From: Gnetum montanum
Lineage: Eukaryota; Streptophyta; Gnetopsida; Gnetales; Gnetaceae
Length of the DNA stretch: 64,000 nt
Direction: 5' to 3'
NCBI GenBank assembly: GCA_015680685.1
Contig: MNCI01013629.1
Span: 453,009 to 517,008 of the forward strand
The notes under the pieces are model-generated. The model saw nothing but the letters and a program-made list of their open reading frames with translations. It had not been told where the DNA came from and did not search any database. The position numbers and the translations under genes are program-made. How positions within the stretch are numbered: position 1 is the first letter of the stretch; every line of letters starts with the position of its first letter. Positions 11,660-23,402 of this stretch are shown in pieces.

Positions 11660-13373
11660 TGTTGCAACCTTCACTTACCAACTTGGGGCAAGGTTTCATT
11701 GTAAATATGAGATATTTAGTCCTTGCGCTACAATCTTTCATACTTTAACTTTCTGAGGCTAAAAAATGCTTGAAAAGTTATTATTTCCTTGCTTCCAAAG
11801 TAGAAAAGGGTACCCCATGTCCATATTAGGGTTTGGGAAGGCTATAAATGCCTTTGGAATTGCTAAAAATGACATTTTCATGGGTTTTTATAGGGGTATA
11901 GCCCCAACTACGATGGAGCTATTTTCATTAGTCACTGTAACTACATTTTCAATAGTCACTGTAACTACACTTTTAGTATTCATAGGAGCTAGCATAGTCA
12001 CCACCAAGAGCTAGTAGAAGTGCAACATTGGGATTGTTGAAATTTCCATTTTTCTAACAACAGTCAACAACAACTAGTGTAGATAGCATTCTTCACCAAG
12101 CAGGACACTTCCCAATGGATTCCATCCTTTATGCAGTTTTCATTCATCTTTCCATTTTTTAGCAATTTCTCCCATTTCTAACACCTTCAGTGTAGTCCAC
12201 CATAGCTAGTGTAGTAATAATAGTGCCAACATAGTTACAAAAGTTCATTTACTATTTATAGTAAATGGATGGGTTTTGCGATTATAGCCCATTCTAGACT
12301 TACTATAAATAGAAACTACATTGACAGTAGATGACCGTTGATCACTACTAGTGTAGTGAAAGCACTACTTGTGTAGTTACAAAATTTAGTTTTCTATTTA
12401 TGGTAAATGGATGGGTTTTGTGGATGTTGTCCATTTTAAACTTTCCACAAATAGCAACTATGGTAACAGTAGATGACCATTGCAAATCCACAATCAACAC
12501 CAATTTGTTAGCAATCAATGGCAATCAATGATAGTTCCAAAATGGTAATCCTAACTCTATAAATACCCAATGTTAATAGCATACAATAGTTCCAACAATT
12601 TTTCATCTTCCAACACTTTTTGTGATTCTGAACTCTTGGCATTTTGAGCATTCTTGGCATTACAATGCTCTTGGGCACTCTAAGCACTTAACATTGGCAC
12701 AACTATTGATAGTAATACCATTTTTTCATTTTCAGTAATCACTGCCATCATCCATCAAATCTGTTTGTAATGCAACTACATTTTTAGTAGTAGAAATTGG
12801 CACTATGTTGGGTGTAGATACCTCCATGGAATTGCCATGACACCAAAAGTGTAAATCCAATCCCATTCCCACGTTGCAAATCTAGTGGAAACTAACAAAA
12901 AGTTATAGTAAGTTGAAACTAGGAAGAAATCATATCATGGAGGTAGCCTTCTCCAATGGACTTCAAGTCTCAACAAGCAACTTCCTGTGCCCTTGGCACA
13001 AACCCCTACATTGTGAATCTAATTATTTTATATTTTTTTATAAATTTGGTTGTTCATGCTATGCAAGTTTTGGTTTCTATTTCTATTTTTGCACTTATTT
13101 TTGTACCTGCATTTTCATTTCTATTTCCATTTCCAATAGGCCATTTCTATTTATGTTTTCATTTTCAATAGGCAATTTCTATCTACATTTCTGGTTATGT
13201 TGATAATTTCAAAACCATTTTCATTTTATGTTCTATAAGTCCTTGGGTGTTCAGCAAGATCGTCTAGGGTACCCTGAGTCTCATTTTCTGGAGGCCCTTG
13301 GGATTTGGGGTTAAGATTGTTCCAGTGCTTGGATCTTTCAATTTTTTTGTTTCAATAATTAAGGTTTCTAACA
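11660..13373 (+). mobile_element. B3 5' LTR (LTR3)
   Basis: It starts TGTTGCAACC and ends TTTCTAACA, with TATA box tataaatac at 12558-12566. It is about 400 bases longer than LTR1, partly through an internal duplication (12240-12490). The decayed primer binding site and B3 gag follow. This is the 5' LTR of the host element that carries most of the remaining window. Confidence 0.75.
12240..12490 (+). repeat. Duplicated block in U3 of LTR3
   Basis: Two copies of about 120 bases, each running from 'tatttatagtaaatggatggg' or 'tatttatggtaaatggatggg' to 'acagtagatgacc(g/a)ttg'. Each copy itself holds a direct/inverted pair, tactatttatagtaa. The duplication lies upstream of the TATA box, so it doubles part of the promoter region. 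Confidence 0.65.
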
Positions 13374-13385
13374 CTAATAGATTTT

Positions 13386-13403
13386 TTATTCTAGAAGAAG
13401 GGC
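13386..13403 (+). other. Decayed primer binding site of B3
   Basis: The string attctagaagaagggcc sits where B1, B2 and A have tggc(g)ctagaaggaggg. Only the ctagaag.aggg part is kept. Position after LTR3 supports the call. Confidence 0.45.
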
Positions 13404-13861
13404 CTCCACTTAAATTCTTCGCCACAAACCCATTTTAGCCATTTATGTCCTTTCATCATAACTAAAAAACCAGTGTTGCCTATCTCACCTTCTGCCATAA
13501 GCCTTGGTGTGGTAGTAGAAATAGAGTTGAGATTTGTTGTAGATTTTTGCATATTTCTTGTCTACTACAACACCCATTCTATTTTCTTTCATTCCATTTT
13601 TTTTTCATTCCATTTTACATCTTTCCATTTTGTGTACTTCCTATTGTGATGTCCCTTGTCCATCTAGTAAGTAAACCTCTTTTCCATTTTCCATTTTCAC
13701 CATTTAGTAGCCCTGCCTTTGTATTTTTGGTCTATCATATTAGTATAATTTCCTACTTACTATGTTTTTTTTTTCCAAAAATAGTAAAAACCAAAAAAAC
13801 TTAATTTTTAACATGTTGTTTCAATAGTCAACCAAGTTGCCTTAAAACTATACCAACAACA
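13404..13861 (+). other. B3 untranslated leader
   Basis: T-rich leader. The phenylalanine-rich open frame at 13547-13804 is poly-T-biased sequence with no counterpart in the B2 leader. Nothing functional was recognised. Confidence 0.45.
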
Positions 13862-16560
13862 GGTCAGATCAATAGCACATAAGGGTTTATGACCCCAAAG
13901 ACCTAGCTATTATGGAATGTAGGAAATCCCTAAGACTTAGGGGCAAAAGTCCTAGTTTCACCATAATAAATAAAGAGCACTATAACTTCATTTGCACTGA
14001 GATCTAGGTTGGCATGTTGATCCCACGATCAGAAGTAGAAGCCAAAAGGGAGTTCGAGCTCATCCATTACAATGGAAAAGAGTATATTCCCTTTCCCTAT
14101 GACCAAATACCTCTTAATGACATCTATGCTATCATCTTAGCCCTCCTCATTGAGGTTGACAAAGACAATTGGAAGGCTACCTCTAATGGACAACTAGAGG
14201 AGGAAGATGAATTTGGGATAGAGTCTAAGCCTGAAAATCTTTTGAAGAAACTTTTCCAACAAGGGATTCTCAAGGCCACAGTGCCCACCTCTACCCTCTT
14301 CACCTCTTCTTTTAGACACATCCCACCTCCTTTTTCCTTACTGTACCTAACCATGTGCGGGCCCACTCTAGTCATTGTAGGACACCAAGCACAATCGATG
14401 CGATACTTGATCTTCTTCCATCTCTACATGCTCCTTTCCACCTAGCCTAGGTTAGTACGACCAAAGTTAGTGGTGGCTACCACTAACCTATTGATCAATC
14501 ATGTGGTATCCACCATGGAACCTTAAGTAACTTAGGGGTCACACACCCCCTTTGTTATGCTTGTTCCCCATATACTAGCATAAATGTCGTTCTTCTTATT
14601 TAGCCCATAGACCATAGCTATGGCACAAGCTATCCCTTTTGTCTTATAACCAATAGTAAGATCATAGGCATTGCAACTCATGCCTCAACCCTTTATTCAA
14701 ATCCCACAGCTAATAGGGGTACCACAAGAACTAGATCAAGCTTTCTAGATGATCTAGGAATTGATAGGAGAGTTAAGGAAACTCAAAGCCTCAACTTGCT
14801 AGACTGTAAAGATAATGGACTTCTACCAAGAAGATCCCATTCGTCCTATAGTCCTATAGCTGACTCTTCCTCTTGGTGTCTCTGTGCCACAATTCACCAA
14901 ATACAATGATGAATGTGATCTAAATGCTCACTTGATTACCTTCCACTCCAAGTGCTTGCTGCTATATGCATGGCCACATACTGTTATGTGAATCCTTCCT
15001 ATGTCCTTAGTGAGAAAAGCACTTGATTGGTACCATGCCTTGCAAAGAGGATCTGTCTCCTCTTTGGATGAATTAATTTTTCCATTCATTACCCCTTTCA
15101 AGTATAACTTGAAACCTAATACCACACTTGACCAACTGATGAAAGTCAAGCAAGGATCCCTTTAGCTAGTGTAGAAGTTCATCCAATGATGGAACACTCA
15201 ATTTAACGAGATAGCAAAAATGCATTTATTAGTTGCCTTCAAGGGGGTAGTTAATGACTTCATAAAGTTGAAATTATATTACCTTGATTCATGATCTCTT
15301 AGTCAAGCCTTTTTCCAACTAAAAATATAGAAGATGTCGTAGAAGCTAGCCATGATCCTACCTACATGGTATATAATAATCAACATGCATGTTAAGACAA
15401 AGAGAAGGGTAGGCAAAATAATGTAGTAGTAGAAGCTGTAACTAAGGAGAGCAAATTAACTAACCAAGGGCCAAAGACTAACCAACCCAAGGCCCCTACT
15501 ACCAACAATGATAGCCAACCTTCAACCTCTAGGGCCACTATATCGACCATGTCTAGGCCTAACTTCATGTAGAAAGACTAGTCAAAGTATACTAAGTTAC
15601 CTCTCAAGCCATTTGAGCTTCTAAACTAACTATTGAAGAGTAGTAGGATCTAGTACAAACAAATGATTGAGACTGCCCATAAAAGGCATGATATGTTATG
15701 GAAAATAGTGAAAGACCCCACTTGAGCAACTAAGGATGACCATTCAATGCCAAAATACTTTAAGCTCAACCACTTTTGCCATTATCATTAGTTGCTGGGT
15801 CATGATACTAATTTTTGTCTTATGCTTAAAGAAAACCTACAAAAGATGATCGATAGGGGAGAACTAGTATTAGATACTTTGAACCTAGTTAGGCCATAGA
15901 ACTAGTTGATGCACGTATACAAGGACTTGCTAAATGCCAACAACAATTCATACCTTATATCAACATTCAACATTGATGACAATTAGATGCCTGTGAGGGA
16001 GCCCTTTATGATTTGTGTACTCCCTTGCAATGAAAGGGGCTCTTTAGCTTTTGCTATCTCAAGATCCCCATTTGTTGTAAGGGTACCATCATGAATGCCT
16101 CCTAAGAATCCTTTTATCATTAGGGTGCCCTAGTCCGCTACAACACAACCTACCCCAACAATAGAATAACAACCCCCAATGGTGGCCAATGCAACATCTT
16201 CTTCCTTGTAATCAATTAGGAATAATAAGAAATTCCCAACCAAACAACAGAAGAAGGCTATGAAGAAAGCCAAGAATAATATTGATAAGCAAATCAAATT
16301 AGGGAAAGAAGTGGGCTTGCCAAAGCCCACTCCCATTTCATCTATTCCCATGACTTCTATAGCCCAGGATGCTTCAACAAGTAAACCACAGGAAGATCCA
16401 AAACCTGAAGAATAAAAGAGAGAGTCTAGGATACAAGAAAAACCCAAGCATGAAGTTTGTATTTTGGGGCTTATGGAGGAAGTTAGGAACAACAAATCAA
16501 CAATTAATAACAAAAAATTCCTTAATGTGATGGAACATGTTAAGCAATTTCTCAAATAAA
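13862..16560 (+). pseudogene. gag: B3 gag, decayed
   Basis: Best-kept copy of the B-family gag. The N-terminal block has VYDPKDLAIMECRKSLRLRG, then an open stretch at 14014-14445 with FELIHYNGKEYIPFPYDQ and NLLKKLFQQGIL. The Pro/Ser/Thr linker follows. The capsid core is at about 14870-15340 (NAHLITFHSKCLLLYAWPH, RKALDWYHALQRGSVSSLDE, VVNDFIKLKLYYL). The knuckle FCHYH...GHDTNFC is near 15770-15815. It aligns with A gag and with B2. Stops and frameshifts interrupt it about every 50-100 codons. Confidence 0.75.
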
Positions 16561-16571
16561 AGAACACAACC

Positions 16572-17101
16572 TTGAGCTTGTATGACCTGGTCATAACTTC
16601 TATAGTCCACCATGAGGTATTGGTTAAGATGTTGACCTTCATTCCTATTAGCAAGGATGTTCCCACTAATGAAAAGTCTATCCATGTAGTCATGATACCC
16701 TCTTTGCTCAATGAATCAAAGTCAACATCATTGGTGTTTTGTGATAGCAAAGTCAAGACAAATCCCCAAAATGATGAAGTAACTAAGGTGCCTCTCTTCA
16801 TAACTATATGGGTTGGGAAATATAAAGTACATAGGGTACATGTAGATGATGGTGTGGAAACCAATGTCATACCTTATACCATTATTGAATGCTTAGGCTT
16901 GATAGAACAAATGCAACATACCATGACCTCAGTCCTTAAATCCTGTAGTGGATTACGAGTGGTTGTTAAAGGCTTAATTTCTTTAGATTTCGTGGTAGAG
17001 GAGCATTTCCCTATAATGGTAGATTTCTTGGTGGTGGAAGAAACACTAGGATTCAACCTCATCTTGGGAAGACCTTGGCTGATCCAATTGTAGGTTGTGT
17101 T
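16572..17101 (+). pseudogene. pro: B3 protease, 5' part (split by element A)
   Basis: A 173-codon open frame, the longest uninterrupted gag-pro piece of B3. It begins MSLYDLVITSIVHHEVLV, a block also found before protease in A (MSLYDLIMTSVPHLEALI at 29.6-29.85 kb), then VHVDDGVETNVIP (active-site loop) and ends FNLILGRPWLIQL. Element A is inserted right after, so the remaining codons continue at 34769. The intact LGRPWL and open frame suggest that this module decayed slowest. Confidence 0.75.
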
Positions 17102-18602
17102 TGTAGCGACCAAAAATGTCGATGGTTGGAAAAATGCTGAGGGGCCGTCAGTCGTTGGACAGTCTTGACCCTATCTCCACGGGAGGGTCGTGCTGGATGG
17201 GACAGAAATGGGCACCCTAAACGGTTTGGTCAATCAGACATGGACTTAGTTAGTGTCTATATAACCTTTTGCAACATGTAATTTGAAAATGAGATTGGTA
17301 GTACGAAGTAATGTTTAAATGCAAAAGAAATAGAAAACAATGTGAAATGCAATAGTAAAAAGGAGATAATGTAGAAATGAAATTAGAGAAGTGCACCACT
17401 TCAAAGCTATGACCTCGCTCTCTCAAGACAGATACAATCGGTTGCACAGTGCTGGGAAGTGTAGAGATCTCGAGAGTAACCAAGACATGTAGAGCAAGAG
17501 GGCTGTGTGCTTGAACGTGGACTCTAGTGTTAACAATGTGAAGTTCTACCAAGGTGGTAGAAAAGAACAGAACGAAATGCCGACTGAGAATGCTAACTAT
17601 TTACAATGTCTAAATAGAAAGCTTACAATGCTAGAGAATGCTAGGAAGTTAGAAGTTTTAGATGGCGTGCAAAAAAGAACCCCAGAGAGAGAGAGAGTGT
17701 GCTCGAGAGCGCAAAAAGCTGGAGAGCATCCAAGTGTCACTCATCGGGGTATTTATAGGACCAAGGGCATGCAAAAGATGCAGTTTGGATGACATGTGCC
17801 TTGGGCCTATGCTGACCTGTCTGTGTTGCATGTGCTTGCATGACCATTGGGCAAGCCTGCCATGCCGTAATTATGAACTTACCACGCCATAATTACGTTG
17901 TTAGAGCAATGGTGCAATTAGGTGAGGTGCATTAATGTTGCGTAACCACTTGCCACTTTGCTATGCTCTGTAGCGTAGCACACTGGCATAGCATAGCATC
18001 TTGTTACATGTCTTGCTGCATGTATAGAAAGCCTTTGAAATGTGCAAGCTGTTCATTGCATGTGTGCTACGCTATGCTACGCTACGTAGCGTAGCGTAGT
18101 ATAGCAACTGGCCTTAGTTGTAAAAAATTTCGCCAATCTGTAAACTTCACCTTTTGCACTGCAGAACTTGCGAACTTGTTGATTTCGCACTTTATTTTGC
18201 CTTCTGTCAACTTCCACAGAATTGCTATGCCTTACTACGCCATGTAGCTAAGCGTAGCGTAGCAGCAAACATGACCTGATGTCGGTCAAGTTCACCACTT
18301 TTTTATGGAAGGAGACATTACTGAAGGACTTTGAAGTCAAGAGAGGGGACTGGTCGTCTAGGTTTTGCTATGCTGTGCTACATTACGTAGCATAGCGTAG
18401 CATTGTGCTTTCACAAACATCTTCTGAAGTTTGCTACGCTACATGGCGTGGCGTAGCATTGCAAGGCTCCTTGACTTAGAAAACTTGCTGAAGCGGACAA
18501 TTTGAAAATTAGAGCATCCATCTCCTGAAGAACTATCGTAACGCTGTGCGAATTATGAAAGCCTAGTGAAGCAAGAATGTCTTCAAATTTTTGGGTGTTT
18601 CA
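17102..18602 (-). mobile_element. Element A 3' LTR
   Basis: On the sense (-) strand it reads TGAAACACCC ... GGTCGCTACA. The sense TATA box TATAAATACC is at 17758-17749. U3 (17760-18602) carries a series of palindromes built on GCTACGC. A (GA)n tract lies at about 17686-17697 just downstream of the TATA box. It pairs along its length with 33264-34763 and, more distantly, with the solo LTR at 57811-59514. Confidence 0.85.
17940..18462. repeat. Palindrome cluster in U3 of element A
   Basis: Five separate inverted repeats made from GCTACGC/GCGTAGC words. The clearest is a 40-base palindrome with arms 18066-18085 and 18086-18105 and no spacer; 17 of 20 positions pair by my count. Others lie at about 17960-18000, 18228-18262, 18368-18403 and 18433-18462. 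All are upstream of the sense TATA box. The 5' LTR has the same series at about 34130-34625. Confidence 0.8.
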
Positions 18603-18618
18603 TTGGTCCCTCTTTTTC
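18603..18618 (-). other. Element A polypurine tract
   Basis: Read on the - strand the string is TCGAAAAAGAGGGACCAA, directly before TGAAACACCC of the 3' LTR. A purine run here is the expected plus-strand primer and confirms the - orientation. Confidence 0.7.
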
Positions 18619-19665
18619 GATGTTTGGAGGACGGGCTTGAGAGATGTTGACAAAGAAAATGAAACACCACCAAAGACATGATGTTGATGTTGCTGCTTGG
18701 TGACCGCCAGGATGTTGCTTGGCTATGCTTGAGAGTGAAAGGACTAAGCAGGGAGGAAAGAGGTTCAGGAGAAGGGTAAAGATGGTGTTTAGCAAAGTAC
18801 CTCGTTGGAGTGCTCATGAGGGACTTGTTCGCATTTCCATCTTTACCTTCGCTGGCCTTTGACCCTCTGTAGGATAGGTGTTCCTTTCCCAGGATGAGCT
18901 GCATTACATCTGGGGGGTTTTAACCTACCTACAGATGCTTCCCATGTGGCAAGCTACATTACGCACATCATGGAACTTACACCTTGAAGTGGCCAGGCTA
19001 GTGGAGGCACTCACTTTGTGGCACCATAGTGTTTGCTGCTATAGCAAGTTGTACCCTCGGTCGCACCCTGTAAGCATGATGGAGAGCGAGATGCGAAGCG
19101 AGGGTAGGATTCTTGCTTGCTGCAGACATTGTTGAAGCTTTGGGACACCTGCGCTAGTGCACGGTGTCCAAAGCAGGAAGGCTAGCAGTGGCCTTGGCAG
19201 TATTAGCGTGGAGGAGCTAGCCTCGAAGGCGCTGAGAGTTGTTGTGAGTGCGAATGCTCTGGAATCCTTGCCAAAGGCATGCATTCTCAGTTCAGCTATG
19301 GGATCAGCCATCACATAGCTAAATTTTGAGCAAGCCGAGGTGTTGGTAGGGAGCTGGAGGATAACAATATTGTGGTTGGACCACAATACTACTGGAACTC
19401 CAGCGGCAGGAACTAGCCAAGGAACTATCGTCAGGGCAGTGGGCCATGGCGACAATAGGTCTGGAGGGCCAGTGTGATGCCATACGACATCTTTGGAGGG
19501 TTAGCATGATGCCAAGGGTGGTGGCATCATGTGTGTTCCAGACTGTGTTTTCATTACGTCATGAACTATGTTCTGGAGCTGTGATGTCCCACCCACACGT
19601 CAGCACTGTGCATGCTCGTTCGATGTGTACTTGGAATAGATGCGTGCTAGGGATGTAGTGTGAAC
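18619..19665. other. Element A 3' non-coding region
   Basis: About 1 kb between the integrase-side repeats and the polypurine tract. A - strand frame of 138 codons (19039-19455) is open and GC-rich but shows no motif I know and no counterpart in B3 (whose right part is outside the window). I leave it uncalled. Long 3' regions are common in Tat elements. Confidence 0.4.
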
Positions 19666-20065
19666 CTAGTTTAAGGTCTTAGTAGACCGTGTGTTGGTTT
19701 AGAGTCCCAGTGGACTACCGTGATGGTTTAAGGTCCCATCAAATTGTACATTCCAGTTTAATGTCATAGGATGCTGTGCCAGTTTATAGTCATAGTGGAC
19801 TAGCTGAGCCAGGTTTACATCATAGCGGATGGTTGCTGCCATTTTTACGTCATAGCAGACAATTTTTGCCAGTTTTACATCATAGCAAACGTTTCTTGTT
19901 GCTATTGTTGCCAGTTTATCGTCATAGTGGACGGCACTCGATGTCGCTAGTTTAATGTCATTGTAGATGCTAGTTGATGTTGTTGCCAGTTCAATGTCGT
20001 AGCGGATAGTGCTGGATGCTGTTGCCAGTTTAATGTCATAGTAGACGTTGCTTGGTGTTGCCATG
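19666..20065. repeat. Short tandem repeat after integrase
   Basis: About ten imperfect units of 30-40 bases, each with 'gccagttta(a)tgtcatagt(g)gac'. The unit keeps a gtc...gac pair that can form a small hairpin. On the - strand it is open as a 121-codon frame (20064-19699) repeating Y-D-x-K-L-A-T, in line with the integrase end, so it may once have been a C-terminal extension. The start of each unit, gctagttta/gccagttta, is shared with the arrays at 23512-23830 and 28765-28900. Confidence 0.75.
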
Positions 20066-21200
20066 CTTCAGATGTAGTACAACTTGAGGTATGAGTGATT
20101 CACCAGGTTGGCAAACTTGTTGCTGTCCATGTCTACCAGCTTAAAGGCTCCATTCCCAAAGGATTTAGTGACCATGTAAGGGCCTTCCTAGTTGGCTGAG
20201 AATTTGCTCACATGCTCACGGATAGCCTTGAGGATGAGGTCTCCCTTCTGTACTGGCTATTGATGCAGGTCTGCATGGTGCTTTTGCTGCTGCTTGCTCT
20301 GGTAGTGCTCTATGTGTCTCAGCGTCTACGCACGCTCCTCCTCTACTAAGTTGAGGTCGATGGTTCGTGACTTGTTGTTCTGGGCTTTGCTCACAACATC
20401 TACGAGGATCATCCGGAGTGATGGTACCTACAACTCAAGAGGTAACATAGCTTTAGATCCATAAACAAGGCTGTAAGGAGTCTTACTTGTTGTGGTTCTA
20501 CATATCGTCCTGTAGGCCCATAGGATGTAGAGGATTTGCTCATGCCACCGTCTCTTGCTGTTGCCAAGCGTTCGCTTCAACAAGTTGATGATGGACTTAT
20601 TTGTAGCCTCCGCCTACCCGTTCGCCTATAGATAGTATGGCAAGGAGAATGATTGCTTGATACCTAGGTTGCTGTAGAAGGTTTGGGTTTCCGTACTACT
20701 GAATTGCAACCCATTGTTGGTCACAATAGTCATTGGAAGCCCAAACCTAGTCACGATGTTATCTAGGATGAAATGGCATATTTTCTAAGACGTCGTTTTC
20801 CTCAGGGGAATAGCTTCCACCCACTTAGTAAAATACTCAGTGGCAGTGATAATGAAGCTATGCCCTATGGAGGAATTAGGCATGATGGATCCTATGAGGT
20901 TTAGCCCCCATCGTTGAAAAGGCTACATGATTTGTGTTGGATGCAGGTCCGTAGGTGAGACGTGTATGAGATTTACGTATCTTTGGCACGTGTCACATGT
21001 CTTGACTTTTGAGAGGCAGTCACACTCCATGTGGGTCCAATAGTACCCTAGGCATCTAATTTTTGTAGCCATAGCCCTAGGCGCTATGTGTCTATCGCAT
21101 AGCTCCTCATGCACTTCATTAACTACTTTTTGTTGTAGGTAGGCTTTAATGTTAACGTATCAATCCTAGGTACTCGCCCCACTGATAGAGGCCATGTGTC
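20066..21200 (-). pseudogene. int: Element A integrase, decayed
   Basis: The zinc-binding end is open at 21114-20923 and shows H.(3)H...C..C with CDTCQRY. The core follows: WGLNLIGSI stands where the family has D at the N position (first catalytic Asp). IVTNNGLQF stands where the family has TDNG (second catalytic Asp). A glutamate is kept in a decayed ANGxAE motif. GPYMVTKSFGNGAFKLVD is the C-terminal module. Both Asp-to-Asn changes are single G-to-A changes of the sense strand, as expected from cytosine deamination. Several stops are present. Confidence 0.75.
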
Positions 21201-21204
21201 TTGC

Positions 21205-21768
21205 CTAAGTGATCAGCATGGTACATTCGTCAATTGAGGTTGGCAGACTTGCGAATGAGTGTGGTGAAATGTTTAATGCAAGGGTTGCTAAGGCATCTAC
21301 CACAGTGTTTTTGTTGCATGGCATGTGTTGCACATCTGTGGTTGCAAATTGCTTAATTAGGCTTTTTTCTAGGTCACAGTAGGGTTGCAGGTGCATAGCT
21401 TTGCAGGCATAGACCTCAGTGATTTGATTCACAACTAGTTGTGAATCACCGTGGATTGCCAAGTGTTGTATGCATAATGTTTGGGTAGCTGAGAGGCCTC
21501 TGAGTAGCCCCTCATATTCCGCCACGTTGTTGGTGCAGGGGAATGCAAAACAATATGCAAAAGGGTATATTTCTTCAGAGGGAAATGTAATGACAGCACC
21601 CACGCTACCTCCTCGTGTAGTTGAAGCACTATTGAAGTGTAGAGTAGGTTCTAGATGTGAAGGGACGATGTTGATAGTGCTGACGTGTTCATCCGGGAAT
21701 TCAAGATCTATGGTTGTGTGGTCATTGACGGGTGAGGCTGTAAGTTGCGTTGCTATGGATTGACCCAT
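21205..21768 (-). pseudogene. Element A second (archaeal-type) RNase H
   Basis: A 187-codon open frame. LHFNSASTTRGGSVGAVI matches the first strand of plant aRNH, normally LYFDGA, so the first catalytic Asp is Asn. FPCTNNVAEYEGLLRGL holds the catalytic Glu. HGDSQLVVNQI holds the next Asp. HMPCNKNTVVDALATLA holds the last. This extra RNase H between RNase H1 and integrase is diagnostic of the Tat lineage. The frame is nearly intact, but the first Asp change should abolish activity. Confidence 0.8.
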
Positions 21769-23402
21769 AGTTGATGATTGGCTTACATAGTGTAGGTTGA
21801 ACTCTGCAGTTATTGCTTTCCATTAGGCTATCCTGCTACTTTCATATAGGTTGTTAGCAATAGCCTAGAGTAGGTTGCTTTTGCAAATGATTTTGAGTGC
21901 GCTGCGAAATAGATAGTGCCTCCACTTTTTTAGTGCAAACACTAAGGCAAGGCAATTCCTCTCTACTTCGTTGTATTTTACTTCATGCGCTATTAGTGCA
22001 TGACTCAGGTAGTACACTAGTATCTCAGATCCGTTGTCTCGTTTCTAACATAGTAGTGCTACGATAGATGTGTCAGAGGTGGCAAGGTAGATGAAGAAAG
22101 GCTTATCCCTTTTTGACGGATGCACAATTGGGAGGTGTGAGAGCTCTTCCTTCAAGTCGTCAAAGGCTTGTTGACACTGGGTTGTCCACTCAAAGTCAAC
22201 CCCTTTCTTTGGAAGATGTTACATGGGATGTAACTTGTTAGTCAACTTTGCTATAAACCTTCAAATGAACTTTACCCTACCTTGAAAACCATATAACTCC
22301 TTAAGGTTTGTAGGTGGTGCTAGGTATACGATGGCCTTAACTTTGTCAGGGTCCACTCGTATTCCAGCCTCCGATACCATGAATCCTAGCATGCATTCGG
22401 TTTTCACACTGAAGACACACTTCTTAGGATTAAGGCGTAGGTCGTACATTTAGCAACACTTGAGGACTACTCATAGATCGTGTGGATGACCAGTAGCCTC
22501 CTTGGACTTGACTACTATATCGTCCATGTAGTCATTTAGTATTTTTAGGATGTAATCATTGAAGATGTAGGTCATGGCTCATTGGCAGGTTGCTCTAGCG
22601 TTATTGAGCCCAAAAGGCATCATGGTGTAACAGATGTCCCCCATGGGGTTATGAAGGTTGTCGTTAGTTGATGTTCTAGGTTGATGCAAATTTTGTTGTA
22701 GCTAGAAAAAACATCCATGAAGGATAACAGAGCATGACCAACCATGGTGTCGATGAGTTGATCAATGCTTGGAAGTGGGAAATCGTCTTTGATCGTTGCC
22801 TTGTTCAAATCTTGGAAGTCTATGCAGATTCGTATTTCTCCCATTTTCTTAGAAACTACGACGATATTGGACACCCATTTCAAATAATCAACTGCGTAGA
22901 TGAAACCAACTTGGTATAGCTTGGTGATTTCATCCCTTAAGGCTAGTTCTATCTCTGGTTTGACTTTGCAAGCCTTCTGCTTAACTGTCTTCATGCGCAG
23001 GTCTAGGATGATGTTGTGCTGTATCAGTTGCAGGTCTAAACCTGACATGTTACTGTACAACCATGCGAAGACATCGATGTTGTCTTGCAAAATTTTGGCT
23101 ACGTTTTCATGTGTCTGTGCATCTAGGAGGGAGCTAAGATTTAGCGTCTTCACTTTTCCCTTGGATGTGGTCACAGGCATCTCGATGAGAGGGTCTTCGG
23201 TTACATCCCTGGCCTCTAAATCTAGGGTTCAGACTAGATGCTTGGGCCAGTCTAGGGATGCTTCTAAAGACGCTATGGTGCTAATTGTGGTCGACCCCCA
23301 GTCGATTAGGTCTAGGTTCAACTATCTCACGAGCTTGCCATGTGGACCTACTAGGGCTAAAGGCATGGAGAGATCGTGATAAACTTCCATTTTCTGCTTA
23401 AC
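21769..23402 (-). pseudogene. pol: Element A reverse transcriptase and RNase H
   Basis: It begins at a good splice-acceptor-like site (ttttgacag|G, - strand, AG at 23404-23403) followed by MEVYHDLSMPLALVGP. An open stretch at 23180-22620 has LNKATIKDDFPLPSIDQLID and LLSFMDVFSSYN. Then YTMMPFGLNNARATCQ and, near 22525, NDYMDDIVVKSKEA, so the YMDD catalytic box is intact. The thumb reads RLNPKKCVFSV and GFMVSEAGI. RNase H1 (about 22200-21900) has IYLATSDTSIVALL, a decayed version of the family strand, and VKYNEVERNCLALVFALKKWRHYL. Frameshifts and stops occur near 22.6 and 22.1 kb. Confidence 0.85.

Noticed and set aside
16130-16870. 246-codon - strand frame
   Set aside because: It is the reverse of the B3 gag-protease region, whose + strand translation has the expected protease block and aligns with A and B2.
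17940-18462. CRISPR array
   Set aside because: Palindromic words are irregularly spaced with no equal-length spacers, and they lie in a plant LTR.
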